Positions 44,299-52,626 of a stretch of DNA of 64,000 nt are shown here, piece by piece. The DNA is from Oligoflexus tunisiensis. GTDB lineage: Bacteria > Bdellovibrionota_B > Oligoflexia > Oligoflexales > Oligoflexaceae. The first letter of the stretch is position 1. Every line of letters begins with the position of its first letter. The notes under the pieces were generated by a model that saw only the letters and a list, made by a program, of their open reading frames with translations, was not told the origin of the DNA and made no database searches. Both the position numbers and the translations under genes were made by a program. The DNA is taken from the NCBI RefSeq assembly GCF_001748245.1, contig NZ_BDFO01000001.1:4417471-4481470 (forward strand). The letters are read 5' to 3'.

Positions 44299-44866
44299 TC
44301 AGGTTCTGCCGGCCGCCTTCTATGAACGACCGGCGCCAGAACTCGCTGTGGCTCTGCTCGGCTGCACCCTGGTGCGCCGCATCGGGGAACGCTGGGTCGG
44401 TGGCATCATCACGGAAACGGAAGCCTATACCGAGGATGACGAAGCCAGTCACAGCTTTCGCGGCCAGACCCAGCGCAACGCAGCCATGTTCCAAAAGGCC
44501 GGCACGCTTTATGTCTATCGCATCTACGGCATTCACTTCTGTTTGAATATCAGCAGCGGGGACGAAGGCCAGGGCGAGGCGGTTCTCATTCGCAGCATTC
44601 AACCGCTCTGGGGCATCGACATCATGCGGCAGCTCCGCAAGTGGCCGGAACCCAAACCCTTGCGGGGACTATGCAACGGTCCAGGGAAGCTGGCCCAGGC
44701 CATGGACATCCATCTGAGTTTGAATGGAGGCTTTCCGGATCAGAAGAGTGAACTCCAGCTCGGTCCGCCGAGTCAGGCCGTGACAAAGTACAGTCACGGA
44801 CCACGGGTCGGCATCACGAAGAACGTGGACCGACCTTGGCGTTTTCAATTCTCACCCGACCTGTGA
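44291..44866 (+). CDS. DNA-3-methyladenine glycosylase (AAG/MPG family)
   Basis: 191 aa. AAG-family motifs: LGCTLVRR, the catalytic ITETEAYTEDDEASHSF, RNAAMFQKAGTLYVYRIYGI, CLNISSG, LIRSIQP and LCNGPGKLAQAM. The enzyme removes alkylated purines in base excision repair. Full length for the family. It overlaps the methyltransferase gene and, convergently, the HemN-like gene by 15 bp. Confidence 0.92.
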   Translation: MLDQVLPAAFYERPAPELAVALLGCTLVRRIGERWVGGIITETEAYTEDDEASHSFRGQTQRNAAMFQKAGTLYVYRIYGIHFCLNISSGDEGQGEAVLIRSIQPLWGIDIMRQLRKWPEPKPLRGLCNGPGKLAQAMDIHLSLNGGFPDQKSELQLGPPSQAVTKYSHGPRVGITKNVDRPWRFQFSPDL

Positions 44867-46171
44867 GCCGCGGCCGAAGGGTTGATGGACATCGAAGTGC
44901 GCAGCCACCACCCCCCGGAGCAGGAGGCCGAGCGGCTGGGTCAGACGGATATTCCAGGTATCAAGCGTCACCAGCCCATCCTGGGCCAGGGTCTTCAGAC
45001 TCTGCAGTTCCTTCGCAAAATAATGATCGAACTCGATATCGTAGAACGATTCGGTGTAACCCTTGTCGATCGATCCATGACAGAAGATTTGGTTGATCAC
45101 CTCACGACGGATTTTGTCGTCCTCGGTGACGATATGAGATTTCCGTTGAAATTCGTGATCCTCCACCATGCCGAGCCACTGATCCACACCCTTGGGATTC
45201 TGCACGTAAACATCATCCAGCATGCTGATGGCCGAGGGACCGAAGCCGAGCAGCGGCAGACTGCCAACGGTGGTCAGGCCCAGGAAATTCCTTTGCAGCT
45301 GATCCTTGCGGGCTGCAGCAGCCAGGGGATCATTGGCCTTGGCAAAATGATCCATACCGATGAATTCATAACCGGCCGCCAGCAAGCGATTGATGCCAAG
45401 AAGGTTTAGGGACAAAAGCGCGGCCCCTGTGGGAAGATCCTGGAACGTCTCCAGCGACTCCTCCAGCCGGCAAAAGGCGATGCGATCCGGGCTTAACTGA
45501 ATGACCTGATCCAGCGTGCGCTGCAAGGACTCTTCTGTTTGGAAGGGCAGACCATAAATCAAATCAAAATTAATAAAAGCAATCCCGTGCGAGCGCACCC
45601 ATTCGACCGCCTCGGCGACCTTTTCATAAGTCTGTCCCCGATAGATGGCCTGTTGCACTTTGGAGTCAAAATCCTGAATCCCAAAAGTTACGCGGTTGAC
45701 GCCGATGTCGTGCAGATAACGGATCTGCTCCTCAGTCACCGAGCGCGGATCCAGCTCCACACTCCACTCGGCCTCTTCACTGATCGTGAAGCGACTCAGC
45801 ACGTTTTCATAAAGCTGGCGCCAGTGTTTTACATGGAGGAAATTCGGGGTCCCGCCTCCAAAGTGCACCTGCTGCATCACACAGCTGTCGACGTGGTGTG
45901 CGATTTGCGTCACCTCGCGTTCCAGGCCGTGCAGGTATTTTTCCACCAGTTCCTCGGTCGCGGGGCTGGCGGGATTCATGACATGAAAATGGAGACTGAA
46001 TGCATTTTGATCATGAGCCGTGGCATCCAGCTGTTCCTTGATGACAGGAATGGTGGACGTATCCTTCCAGCTGGTGATGGCCGGATAGGACGTATAGCGG
46101 GGCAGCGCGAGCCCGGAATACTTCAGATACATCTCTTTTTGACGTTCGTTTAATGACAGAATTTTTGGCAT
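44852..46171 (-). CDS. HemN-like radical-SAM-fold protein lacking the [4Fe-4S] cysteines
   Basis: 439 aa from ATG 46171 (AAGGA six bases upstream). It aligns over its whole length with oxygen-independent coproporphyrinogen III oxidase HemN: ALPRYTSYPA at the start, VHFGGGTPNFL, VELDPRSVTEEQ, RVTFGIQDFDSKVQQAI, INFDLIYGLPFQTEESL, FIGMDHFAKANDPLA, NFLGLTTVG and LGFGPSAISML. The CxxxCxxC cluster loop of HemN (after SLYVHIPF in E. coli) is missing: here AFSLHFHVMNPASPATEELV runs straight on, about 11 residues shorter. No frameshift is needed to explain this. So it is unlikely to be a normal oxidase; a heme- or porphyrin-binding or regulatory role is possible. Confidence 0.82.
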   Translation of the reverse strand: MPKILSLNERQKEMYLKYSGLALPRYTSYPAITSWKDTSTIPVIKEQLDATAHDQNAFSLHFHVMNPASPATEELVEKYLHGLEREVTQIAHHVDSCVMQQVHFGGGTPNFLHVKHWRQLYENVLSRFTISEEAEWSVELDPRSVTEEQIRYLHDIGVNRVTFGIQDFDSKVQQAIYRGQTYEKVAEAVEWVRSHGIAFINFDLIYGLPFQTEESLQRTLDQVIQLSPDRIAFCRLEESLETFQDLPTGAALLSLNLLGINRLLAAGYEFIGMDHFAKANDPLAAAARKDQLQRNFLGLTTVGSLPLLGFGPSAISMLDDVYVQNPKGVDQWLGMVEDHEFQRKSHIVTEDDKIRREVINQIFCHGSIDKGYTESFYDIEFDHYFAKELQSLKTLAQDGLVTLDTWNIRLTQPLGLLLRGVVAAHFDVHQPFGRGSQVG

Positions 46172-46315
46172 TATGAATCCTTCCCCGAATTCCCGTACCA
46201 CCTCGCTGTGCAAGGAGCAGGCCAGCCCATGCCCTATGGAATATCACGCAGCGCCTGGCCCAGTCGAGCATAGCACTGCCTTGGACCTGATGTAAGCCCC
46301 GCTCCTGGTTTCATT

Positions 46316-47305
46316 TTACCCCCCAACCGCCGGCCGACAGTTGGACCCACAGTGCCGACGCATCTGCTGCTCAAGCTTCCCAAGCACGCCAGCCGCCATC
46401 GCCTGCTTGTCCGCCAGCGCCAGAGCTTCGATGGCAAAACCCTGGGCCTTGGCATAAAGCGGCCGCGATTCCGCTGGATTTTTGGCTTCGGTGTAGCGGG
46501 CCCAGGCGGCGAAAACTTCCGCCTGCTGTGCGATGGCCCAGACCTCGCGGTATTCCTTTTTCGAGGAGGCCGGATCATAGAGCTGGCTGATCCGACGGCT
46601 CTCGCCGGCGGCGGCCTCGGCTTCCGGGAAGCGCAGAAGTTCGCTGAGACTTAAGGAAAGATTATTCCAAATGATGATCTGGGAACGCTGCCTGTCCAAT
46701 CCTTCCGGCATTTGCTGCGCGATCAGCAAAGCCTGCCGCAGCCATTGCTCGGAAGCAAAATAATTCCTGAGCAAAGCGGCATCCACATCAAGACTGATCA
46801 ACGCATCGAAGCGGTCCAGCAGATTTCCCACCCGCCGCATATAGAGCCACTGCAGCTGATGCAGCGTATAAGCCCGCTCATAATCCCGGCGATCCCGATA
46901 ATGGGCGCCGAGCTTTTTCAGACTCCGCGCCAGCACCCGCATGACCTCAGGTTCCGCGGCCGGCCGCGCATCACGCAGCTCTTCATAATTCGCCAGCAGC
47001 AGACGATGACCCTTGTCCACCGCACCGATATCCAAATACGCCTCCCCGAGCAAAAATCGATGCCAGGCCCTTTCCCTGGGCGTACTCACCTTCAGCGCAT
47101 GAAGATTGCGCACCACCTCGCGCGGCTGACCGTTCTCAAGACTCTGCTCAGCCGCCTGCAAAACCCCTGCAGGAGGGACCGCGGGGCCTGGCACAGGTGA
47201 AACGTCGAGACCGGGTTGCGGGGTGGACTTCTGTTCCACAGGCTGGCAGCCCCCGATGACGTTGAGGAAGAGGAAGCCCAAACACATGCGCCAAACGACC
47301 TTCAT
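46316..47305 (-). CDS. Helical-repeat lipoprotein, unknown function
   Basis: 329 aa from ATG 47305 (GGAG upstream). The signal peptide ends at a lipobox (VIGGC, Cys20). After a Pro-rich linker (~25-45) the protein is all alpha-helical, with paired helices of about 35 residues resembling TPR or SEL1-like repeats (for example AWHRFLLGEAYLDIGAVDKG and LGAHYRDRRDYERAYTLHQL). A protein-interaction role at the inner face of the outer membrane is likely. No named family. Confidence 0.75.
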   Translation of the reverse strand: MKVVWRMCLGFLFLNVIGGCQPVEQKSTPQPGLDVSPVPGPAVPPAGVLQAAEQSLENGQPREVVRNLHALKVSTPRERAWHRFLLGEAYLDIGAVDKGHRLLLANYEELRDARPAAEPEVMRVLARSLKKLGAHYRDRRDYERAYTLHQLQWLYMRRVGNLLDRFDALISLDVDAALLRNYFASEQWLRQALLIAQQMPEGLDRQRSQIIIWNNLSLSLSELLRFPEAEAAAGESRRISQLYDPASSKKEYREVWAIAQQAEVFAAWARYTEAKNPAESRPLYAKAQGFAIEALALADKQAMAAGVLGKLEQQMRRHCGSNCRPAVGG

Positions 47306-47497
47306 GTCAGTTTCTCCGAAGTCCTTTGAATAACGACACATTTTAGTCTAGCGCAGCCAAGGGCAAGCGGGCAATTGATCAGCGGACGGACCATTCGGTT
47401 CGGGCGCTCGAATGACGGCCGATTCAGGGATTGCATCGACGGAAAAACCAGGACATATTTGCGGCGAAGGATCAAAATCTATAGGAGTCATTGCGAC

Positions 47498-48166
47498 ATG
47501 AAAAAACTCATCAGGGGTATCGTGGATTTTCGTGAAAACGTGCAGCCCGCCTGGCGCGAAACGTTCGCCCGTCTCGCCCTGGGTCAATCGCCGGACGCCC
47601 TTCTGATTGCCTGCTCCGACAGTCGCGTGGTGCCCAATCTTTTCGCGTCCTCGGACCCTGGCGATCTTTTTGTGATTCGCAATGTCGGCAATCTCGTCCC
47701 ACCTTGTGGTGAAGACGGCATCAATATTTTCGACAAATCAGAAGCCGCCGGCGTTGAGTTTGCTGTGGAACAACTGCAGGTTCGCGATATCATCGTCTGC
47801 GGCCATTCCGAATGCGGGGCCAACATCGCTGTCCTGCGCGGCACGCAAGGCCTGGGCGGCAACCTGCGCAGCTGGTTGCGTCATGCCGAGCCTTCCCTGG
47901 TCAAGCTGCATGCCGGGTCCACTATTGAATGTCAGCATCTTGCGCCTCATAATCAATTATCCCAGCTCAATGTGCTGCAGCAGCTCGAACACCTGCGCAC
48001 CTACCCCAGCGTTCGTCGGGCTCTGGAGCTCGGTCGCCTGCAGCTGCACGGCTGGTGGTTCGATATCGCCAACGCCGAAGTTCTCGCGTGGGAACCGTCC
48101 CTGAATCGCTTCGCGCCGATCGATCGCAACCTGGCGGAAGCCATCATGCAAAGAGTTGATCACTAA
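47498..48166 (+). CDS. Beta-class carbonic anhydrase
   Basis: 222 aa from ATG 47498. Zinc ligands and active site: CSDSRVVP (~residue 39, Cys and Asp-Arg dyad) and CGHSECGA (~101, His and Cys). VIRNVGNLVP and the VEFAVEQLQV helix are also typical. The enzyme interconverts CO2 and bicarbonate. It has its own TAGGAG site and stands alone. Confidence 0.92.
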   Translation: MKKLIRGIVDFRENVQPAWRETFARLALGQSPDALLIACSDSRVVPNLFASSDPGDLFVIRNVGNLVPPCGEDGINIFDKSEAAGVEFAVEQLQVRDIIVCGHSECGANIAVLRGTQGLGGNLRSWLRHAEPSLVKLHAGSTIECQHLAPHNQLSQLNVLQQLEHLRTYPSVRRALELGRLQLHGWWFDIANAEVLAWEPSLNRFAPIDRNLAEAIMQRVDH

Positions 48167-48180
48167 AGGAATTTCCAAAG

Positions 48181-48260
48181 CCTCCGGGCAACCAGGGCCG
48201 CGCAGCCCTGGACAAGGCCCATAGCGCCATATGGGTTACAAGTCCCTCCGGGTAGCCAAC
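48181..48260. other. Structured intergenic element
   Basis: Between the carbonic anhydrase and the next gene are two perfect hairpins: CCAGGGC/GCCCTGG (48192-48211, loop 6) and CCCATA/TATGGG (48218-48235, loop 6). They are flanked by the direct repeat CCTCCGGG at 48181 and 48245. No U tract follows, so it is not a classical terminator; no RNA family could be assigned. Confidence 0.4.
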
Positions 48261-48385
48261 CCTCCCAGATGTCCAATAAAAAAGAGCAAGGGCTATGGCT
48301 TTGCGGCGAAAGAAATGCCATAACTCATTCCGAGAGTCTTCTGGCAGAAGGAAATCGCTCCACTCCGCGCAAGGGCTTGATCAAC

Positions 48386-49360
48386 ATGCAAAAAGTTCGA
48401 GTCTTTCTGAACACCCGCGCCTCCCAAGGACAAAGTCGCGACTGGGAGAGCCTGATCCGTCGTCAGCTGTTTCGCAGCGAATTGGATTTCATCGCACCCC
48501 GTGACGAAAACGAACTCAGGTCTGAGATCAACCGCGCAACCGCAGACAAGGTGGATGTCATCATTTCCGTCGGTGGCGACGGGACCTTTCATACCTTGAT
48601 TCAGCAGCTGGCCGAACAGGAATCCCGTTTTCTGGTATTACCGGCTGGCACCGCCAATGATCTTGCCCGCGAACTCGGCATTCATAATCGGGTCCAGCAG
48701 GCTTTGGAATACGTGCGACTCGATGAGTGGAAGGTGATCGACCTCATCACCGTCAATGGCACTCATATGGCCACCAATGGAGGCATCGGCATCATCGGTG
48801 ACGTTGCGTCCAGCATCAATCAGTGGCGTCGCAGCCTGCCCGGTTTTCAGTCGCTCATGAGCAACATCGGTCATCCCATGTATACGTTGATTCTGGGCCT
48901 GAAACTTTTGGGATCCCCTCAGAAAAAATATCGTTTGCGTTTGACCTGTGATGAATTTCGCGGCGAACTCGAAAGTCCGCTGTTGATGATCAACAATCAG
49001 CCCTCCGTGGCCGGTTCCTTTAAAATCGCCCCGGAGACCCGCAACGATGATGGCAAATTCAATGTCAGCATCTTCACACATCATCATCTCTGTCAGCTGC
49101 TGACCGGCCTTTACCGAGTTCGTCAGCATATTCCGCCGGCCAATGATCCCAGAATGCGTTCCTTTGAAACTGATCATTTAGAGATCGAGCTGCTCGACAG
49201 CACGGATCAGAACATGGCTTTTTACGGAGACGGGGAACTGCTCACCAGCGCCAAGCGGCTGGAGATCGGAATCAAACCGCAGTCGCTGCGGGTTTATTCG
49301 CATCAGCTGCCCTGTTTGAACGCCTTTGATACCCCGCGTCGTCTGGAGGTTCGGCCGTGA
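48386..49360 (+). CDS. Diacylglycerol kinase-like lipid kinase
   Basis: 324 aa from ATG 48386. DAGK motifs: VFLNTRASQGQSRDWE, IISVGGDGTFHTLIQ (nucleotide-binding GGDGT) and VLPAGTANDLARELG. The C-terminal part keeps the FYGDGE motif. It probably phosphorylates a lipid alcohol or a long-chain base. The stop overlaps the GTG start of the next gene (GTGA), so three genes 48386-52499 form a cassette. Confidence 0.87.
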   Translation: MQKVRVFLNTRASQGQSRDWESLIRRQLFRSELDFIAPRDENELRSEINRATADKVDVIISVGGDGTFHTLIQQLAEQESRFLVLPAGTANDLARELGIHNRVQQALEYVRLDEWKVIDLITVNGTHMATNGGIGIIGDVASSINQWRRSLPGFQSLMSNIGHPMYTLILGLKLLGSPQKKYRLRLTCDEFRGELESPLLMINNQPSVAGSFKIAPETRNDDGKFNVSIFTHHHLCQLLTGLYRVRQHIPPANDPRMRSFETDHLEIELLDSTDQNMAFYGDGELLTSAKRLEIGIKPQSLRVYSHQLPCLNAFDTPRRLEVRP

Positions 49361-50397
49361 GTACCGTCCTGATCATTGGCGCTGGCACTTTTTTTGGCCA
49401 GCAGCTCGGACAGCAGTTCGTGCAGGCCGGCTGGAAGGTGCTCGCCTGCAGTCGGCGACAACCCCCGGCAGCCTTAAGCGGGCTTCCCATCCAATGGATT
49501 CATGCCCGTTTTCAAGCCCACTCCGATTACTCCCTGAGGCCGGTTTTAAAGGCCGCGGTCGATGCCGAGGTGGTGATTCATGCCGGCGGTTTTCAAGGGT
49601 CCGCGGCCACGCATGCCGCGCTTTATGAAGAGCATGTCGTGCGCACCGCCACGATTCTGCATTTCTGCCGTTATCTGCCGCGCCTCAAACATTACTATCA
49701 CACCAGTACCGTGCGGGTGGCGGGACGCCACGCGGGTGTCTTTGCGGAAAACACCAAGATACCCGAGCAAACTTATGCCGATGCCTGGGCCGGAGCCCAG
49801 TTTGCGGCGGAAAAATTGGTCCAACAGACGGAAGCGCCCTTTGCCCGCAGCGTCGTGCGCCTGGGTGAAATCATCGGTTCGACGGCCACCGGGGAATTTC
49901 CGCGGATCAGCGGCATGTATCACATCCTGCAGGCGCTTTATCGACTGAAGAGTGCGCGCCTGCCCCTGCGCCGGATGACCTTTCTGCCCTTCGTCTTTTC
50001 GGAGGCCACGCGGCTGCCTCTTCTGCCCGTTGATCGCGCGGCTCAGGCCTATCAGCAGCTGGTGGCAGCGGGTTCACGTCCATCCGTTGGGACCTGGCAC
50101 ATCCTTGGCGGCGATGATGGGATTTCGGCACGCAAAGTGCTCGCAGAAATGATGGCCCACGTCGGGCTCGATATGGAACCGTTGGCCCTGCCTTATGATC
50201 GGGTGCCGAAGGCGATCTGGAAATACTTCCATATGCCTTTGGATATGCTGGCGACCTTGAACAGTCCCACGCATTTTCAATCAACCCATCTGCAGGAATG
50301 TTTGCCGACATTGCGATTCCCTCATTACAAGGAATACGCGCCCACTCTATTCCGCTATGCGGAGGAGCATCTTTTTAAAGGAGGCCAAACCCGATGA
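49357..50397 (+). CDS. NAD-dependent epimerase/dehydratase-like extended SDR
   Basis: 346 aa from a GTG. Rossmann start VLIIGAGTFFGQQLGQQF, with a Tyr-x3-Lys-like position blurred (the usual YxxxK is not plain; HYYHTSTVRVAG is present). It resembles extended SDRs of the thioester-reductase or lipid-linked sugar epimerase type, but the substrate is unknown. Coupled by overlap to the lipid kinase and to the acyl-ACP-reductase-like gene, so a lipid substrate is likely by inference. Confidence 0.7.
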   Translation: MSTVLIIGAGTFFGQQLGQQFVQAGWKVLACSRRQPPAALSGLPIQWIHARFQAHSDYSLRPVLKAAVDAEVVIHAGGFQGSAATHAALYEEHVVRTATILHFCRYLPRLKHYYHTSTVRVAGRHAGVFAENTKIPEQTYADAWAGAQFAAEKLVQQTEAPFARSVVRLGEIIGSTATGEFPRISGMYHILQALYRLKSARLPLRRMTFLPFVFSEATRLPLLPVDRAAQAYQQLVAAGSRPSVGTWHILGGDDGISARKVLAEMMAHVGLDMEPLALPYDRVPKAIWKYFHMPLDMLATLNSPTHFQSTHLQECLPTLRFPHYKEYAPTLFRYAEEHLFKGGQTR

Positions 50398-52499
50398 AAC
50401 GGATTATCAGCCTGAGTCTGGGTTCCTCACGTCAGAATTTTGATCGTATCCTGCACTTTGCAGGACAATCCATCCATGTCACCCATTACGGGGTGGATTA
50501 TGATGAAGACCTCCTGTTCCGACTCGTCTCACAGTATCAGGGTGAATGCGATGTCCTCGCTTTGGGCTGCATCCCGGCGCCTGTTTATATCGGCCGCAGG
50601 ACCCTGCGGCATCGGATTCTGACGCGCCTGCATCAGGAGGTGACGCAGGCGCCCATGGTCACCGGACACCTCTTGCGTTCCACCTTTTTTGACTGGACCC
50701 TGCAGCATGCCATCAAGCAAGGCGATTTGAAAATACAGAACAGTACCCTGACGTTTCTCTCCGGCCTGACCCAGTTTGATGCGCTGCCGGCTCTGGAAAG
50801 CCTGGCCAAGGATATATACTTTTTCGATCCCTGCCTGCAGTACCAGGTGCCCACCGCTTTGCGTGGCGTCAAGGCCCTGCGTACTTATGCAAACATCGCA
50901 GGACGCTCACTGCAGAATCATACGGTGGTCCAGCCCTGCCAGCCGATTCAACTGTCGGCCATGAACCTGAATCCGATGGTCCGCAAGGCTCTGCAGGCCG
51001 ATTATTTTATTGGCACGAGCAACGTGATTCGCTGCTTTGATCTTCACGATTTTGCGGACAGGACGATTCTGCTCGATGATATGAATCCGGAGCTGGCCGC
51101 GGACCTGCGCGCCGCCAAGGTTTTCAACGCCTTCTGGCTCAAACCCCAAATTCCCTCTCTCAGCGAGGACCTGCCCTATCCCGTGATCGAGGCCTTGATT
51201 CAGTTGTGTCAGGACAGCGACGAAACGCTCAACCAGGACGATATTCTCGAGTTTCTGACCACCCACCGGGTCAATCCCGGCCTGCAGCGTCTGCATCCGG
51301 AGCGCGAGGGTTCCATTCGGCGCTTTGCCTTTGTCATTCATCCGCTGAGCCGTCGCGATCTCTTCCGTCACCCGGTGCTGAAGCCGCTGACCTGGCTGCC
51401 GGATCGTGTGCAGCCGTGGATGGAAAAAGGTATCGGCAAAGCCCCCGGCGTCCTCTACGGTCAGATCAAAGGCATCAAGAGCATGGCCGATGGCAGCATG
51501 GCGGAAGGCCTCATTTATACGCTCTTTGCAACACCCAAGGAGATGCTGGCCGCCAATCCCGATGCGATCTATGCAAAGATTCTCGCGATCACAGAAGATG
51601 CAAAAAAACGCGGCGCGGAAATCATCGGCCTCGGCGCGTTCACCAAAATCGTCGGCGACGCGGGCGTGACCATAGCCCAGCGCAGTTCCATTCCTGTCAC
51701 TACCGGCAATTCCCTGTCGGCCGCGGCCACGCTGTGGGCGGCTCGCGATGCCCTCGTGAAACTTGGCTTTGTCCCCATCGGCAAGGATAAACGGAAGAAA
51801 ACGCAAGGCAAGGCGATGGTCATCGGGGCCACCGGCAGCATCGGCAAAGTCTGCGCCCGCATCCTTGCCGATATCTTCACCGATGTGGTGCTGGTGGCCA
51901 CCAACGGAGCGCGGCTTATGACCCTGCGCGATGAGATTCAGCAGACGGCACCGCACTGCCGCTTGACCGTCAGCACCCAGCCCGATCGCTTTGCAGGACA
52001 GTCGGATCTGATCGTGATCGCGACCAGCGCCACCGAAGGCGGAGTGCTTTCGATTGATCGCATCAAACCCGGAGCCCTGATCTGTGATGTGGGCCGGCCC
52101 TTGACCTTTACCGCGAGTGAAGCCATTCGTCGTCCCGATGTGCTCATCATTGAAAGCGGTGAGATCGAACTGCCTGGCAAGGTCAACCTCGACTGCGATA
52201 TCGGCCTGGAAGCGAGCGTGGTCTATGCCTGCCTGGCTGAAACCGCGCTCCTGGCTCTGGAAGGTCGTTTGGAGTCCTTTACGCTGTCGCGGAATATCAA
52301 TTATCGCAAGGTGATCGAGATCTATAAAATGGCCAAGAAACATGGCGCCCGCCTCGCCACCATTCGCAGTCCCAATGGGATTGTGACGGATCAGGAGATT
52401 GAGCTCTGCCGTGAGCATGCCCTGCGGGCCTTGCGCTCCATGCGCCAACCTCTCCTGGACAAATACTCTCAGCCTGCACAGGCCGTGCTGCCCAGCTGA
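50394..52499 (+). CDS. Two-domain protein: quinate-5-dehydrogenase-like N-domain fused to acyl-ACP reductase (AAR)-like C-domain
   Basis: 701 aa. Residues ~1-290 begin MKRIISLSLGSSRQNF and include CDVLALGCIPAPVYI; from memory this resembles a family annotated quinate 5-dehydrogenase. Residues ~310-690 resemble cyanobacterial long-chain acyl-ACP reductase: IGLGAFTKIVGDAGVTIA, TTGNSLSAA, a Rossmann VIGATGSIGKVCARIL (~476), CDIGLEASVVYACLAETALL (~601) and a C-terminal KHGARLA. In cyanobacteria AAR reduces acyl-ACP to fatty aldehyde. Cyanobacterial AAR is about 340 aa, so this is about twice as long. The three-gene overlap with a lipid kinase and an SDR suggests a lipid-modification pathway. Confidence 0.72.
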   Translation: MKRIISLSLGSSRQNFDRILHFAGQSIHVTHYGVDYDEDLLFRLVSQYQGECDVLALGCIPAPVYIGRRTLRHRILTRLHQEVTQAPMVTGHLLRSTFFDWTLQHAIKQGDLKIQNSTLTFLSGLTQFDALPALESLAKDIYFFDPCLQYQVPTALRGVKALRTYANIAGRSLQNHTVVQPCQPIQLSAMNLNPMVRKALQADYFIGTSNVIRCFDLHDFADRTILLDDMNPELAADLRAAKVFNAFWLKPQIPSLSEDLPYPVIEALIQLCQDSDETLNQDDILEFLTTHRVNPGLQRLHPEREGSIRRFAFVIHPLSRRDLFRHPVLKPLTWLPDRVQPWMEKGIGKAPGVLYGQIKGIKSMADGSMAEGLIYTLFATPKEMLAANPDAIYAKILAITEDAKKRGAEIIGLGAFTKIVGDAGVTIAQRSSIPVTTGNSLSAAATLWAARDALVKLGFVPIGKDKRKKTQGKAMVIGATGSIGKVCARILADIFTDVVLVATNGARLMTLRDEIQQTAPHCRLTVSTQPDRFAGQSDLIVIATSATEGGVLSIDRIKPGALICDVGRPLTFTASEAIRRPDVLIIESGEIELPGKVNLDCDIGLEASVVYACLAETALLALEGRLESFTLSRNINYRKVIEIYKMAKKHGARLATIRSPNGIVTDQEIELCREHALRALRSMRQPLLDKYSQPAQAVLPS

Positions 52500-52522
52500 A
52501 TCCAGCCCTCCCACCGAATTGG

Positions 52523-52585
52523 ATGCGTCATATGGCATGGACCAATCGACGCATTCCTTGACAAACGCCGTATACATCTTATATA
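52523..52585 (+). promoter_or_regulatory. Sigma-70 promoter with flanking inverted repeat, upstream of the SUV3-like gene
   Basis: TTGACA at 52558-52563 and TATATA at 52580-52585, 16 bp apart, a near-consensus promoter 42 bp upstream of the start codon. Directly before it ATGCGTC (52523-52529) and GACGCAT (52548-52554) make a perfect 7-bp inverted repeat with an 18-bp spacer, a possible operator. Confidence 0.6.
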
Positions 52586-52626
52586 TCCACAGATGACCTA
52601 CCGTTTGATTACCTCTTGGAAACTTG

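Noticed and set aside
48181..48260. Cyclic-di-GMP-I (GEMM) riboswitch
   Set aside because: AAAGCCTCCGG resembles part of it, but the GGCAAACC partner and the order of elements do not fit on either strand.
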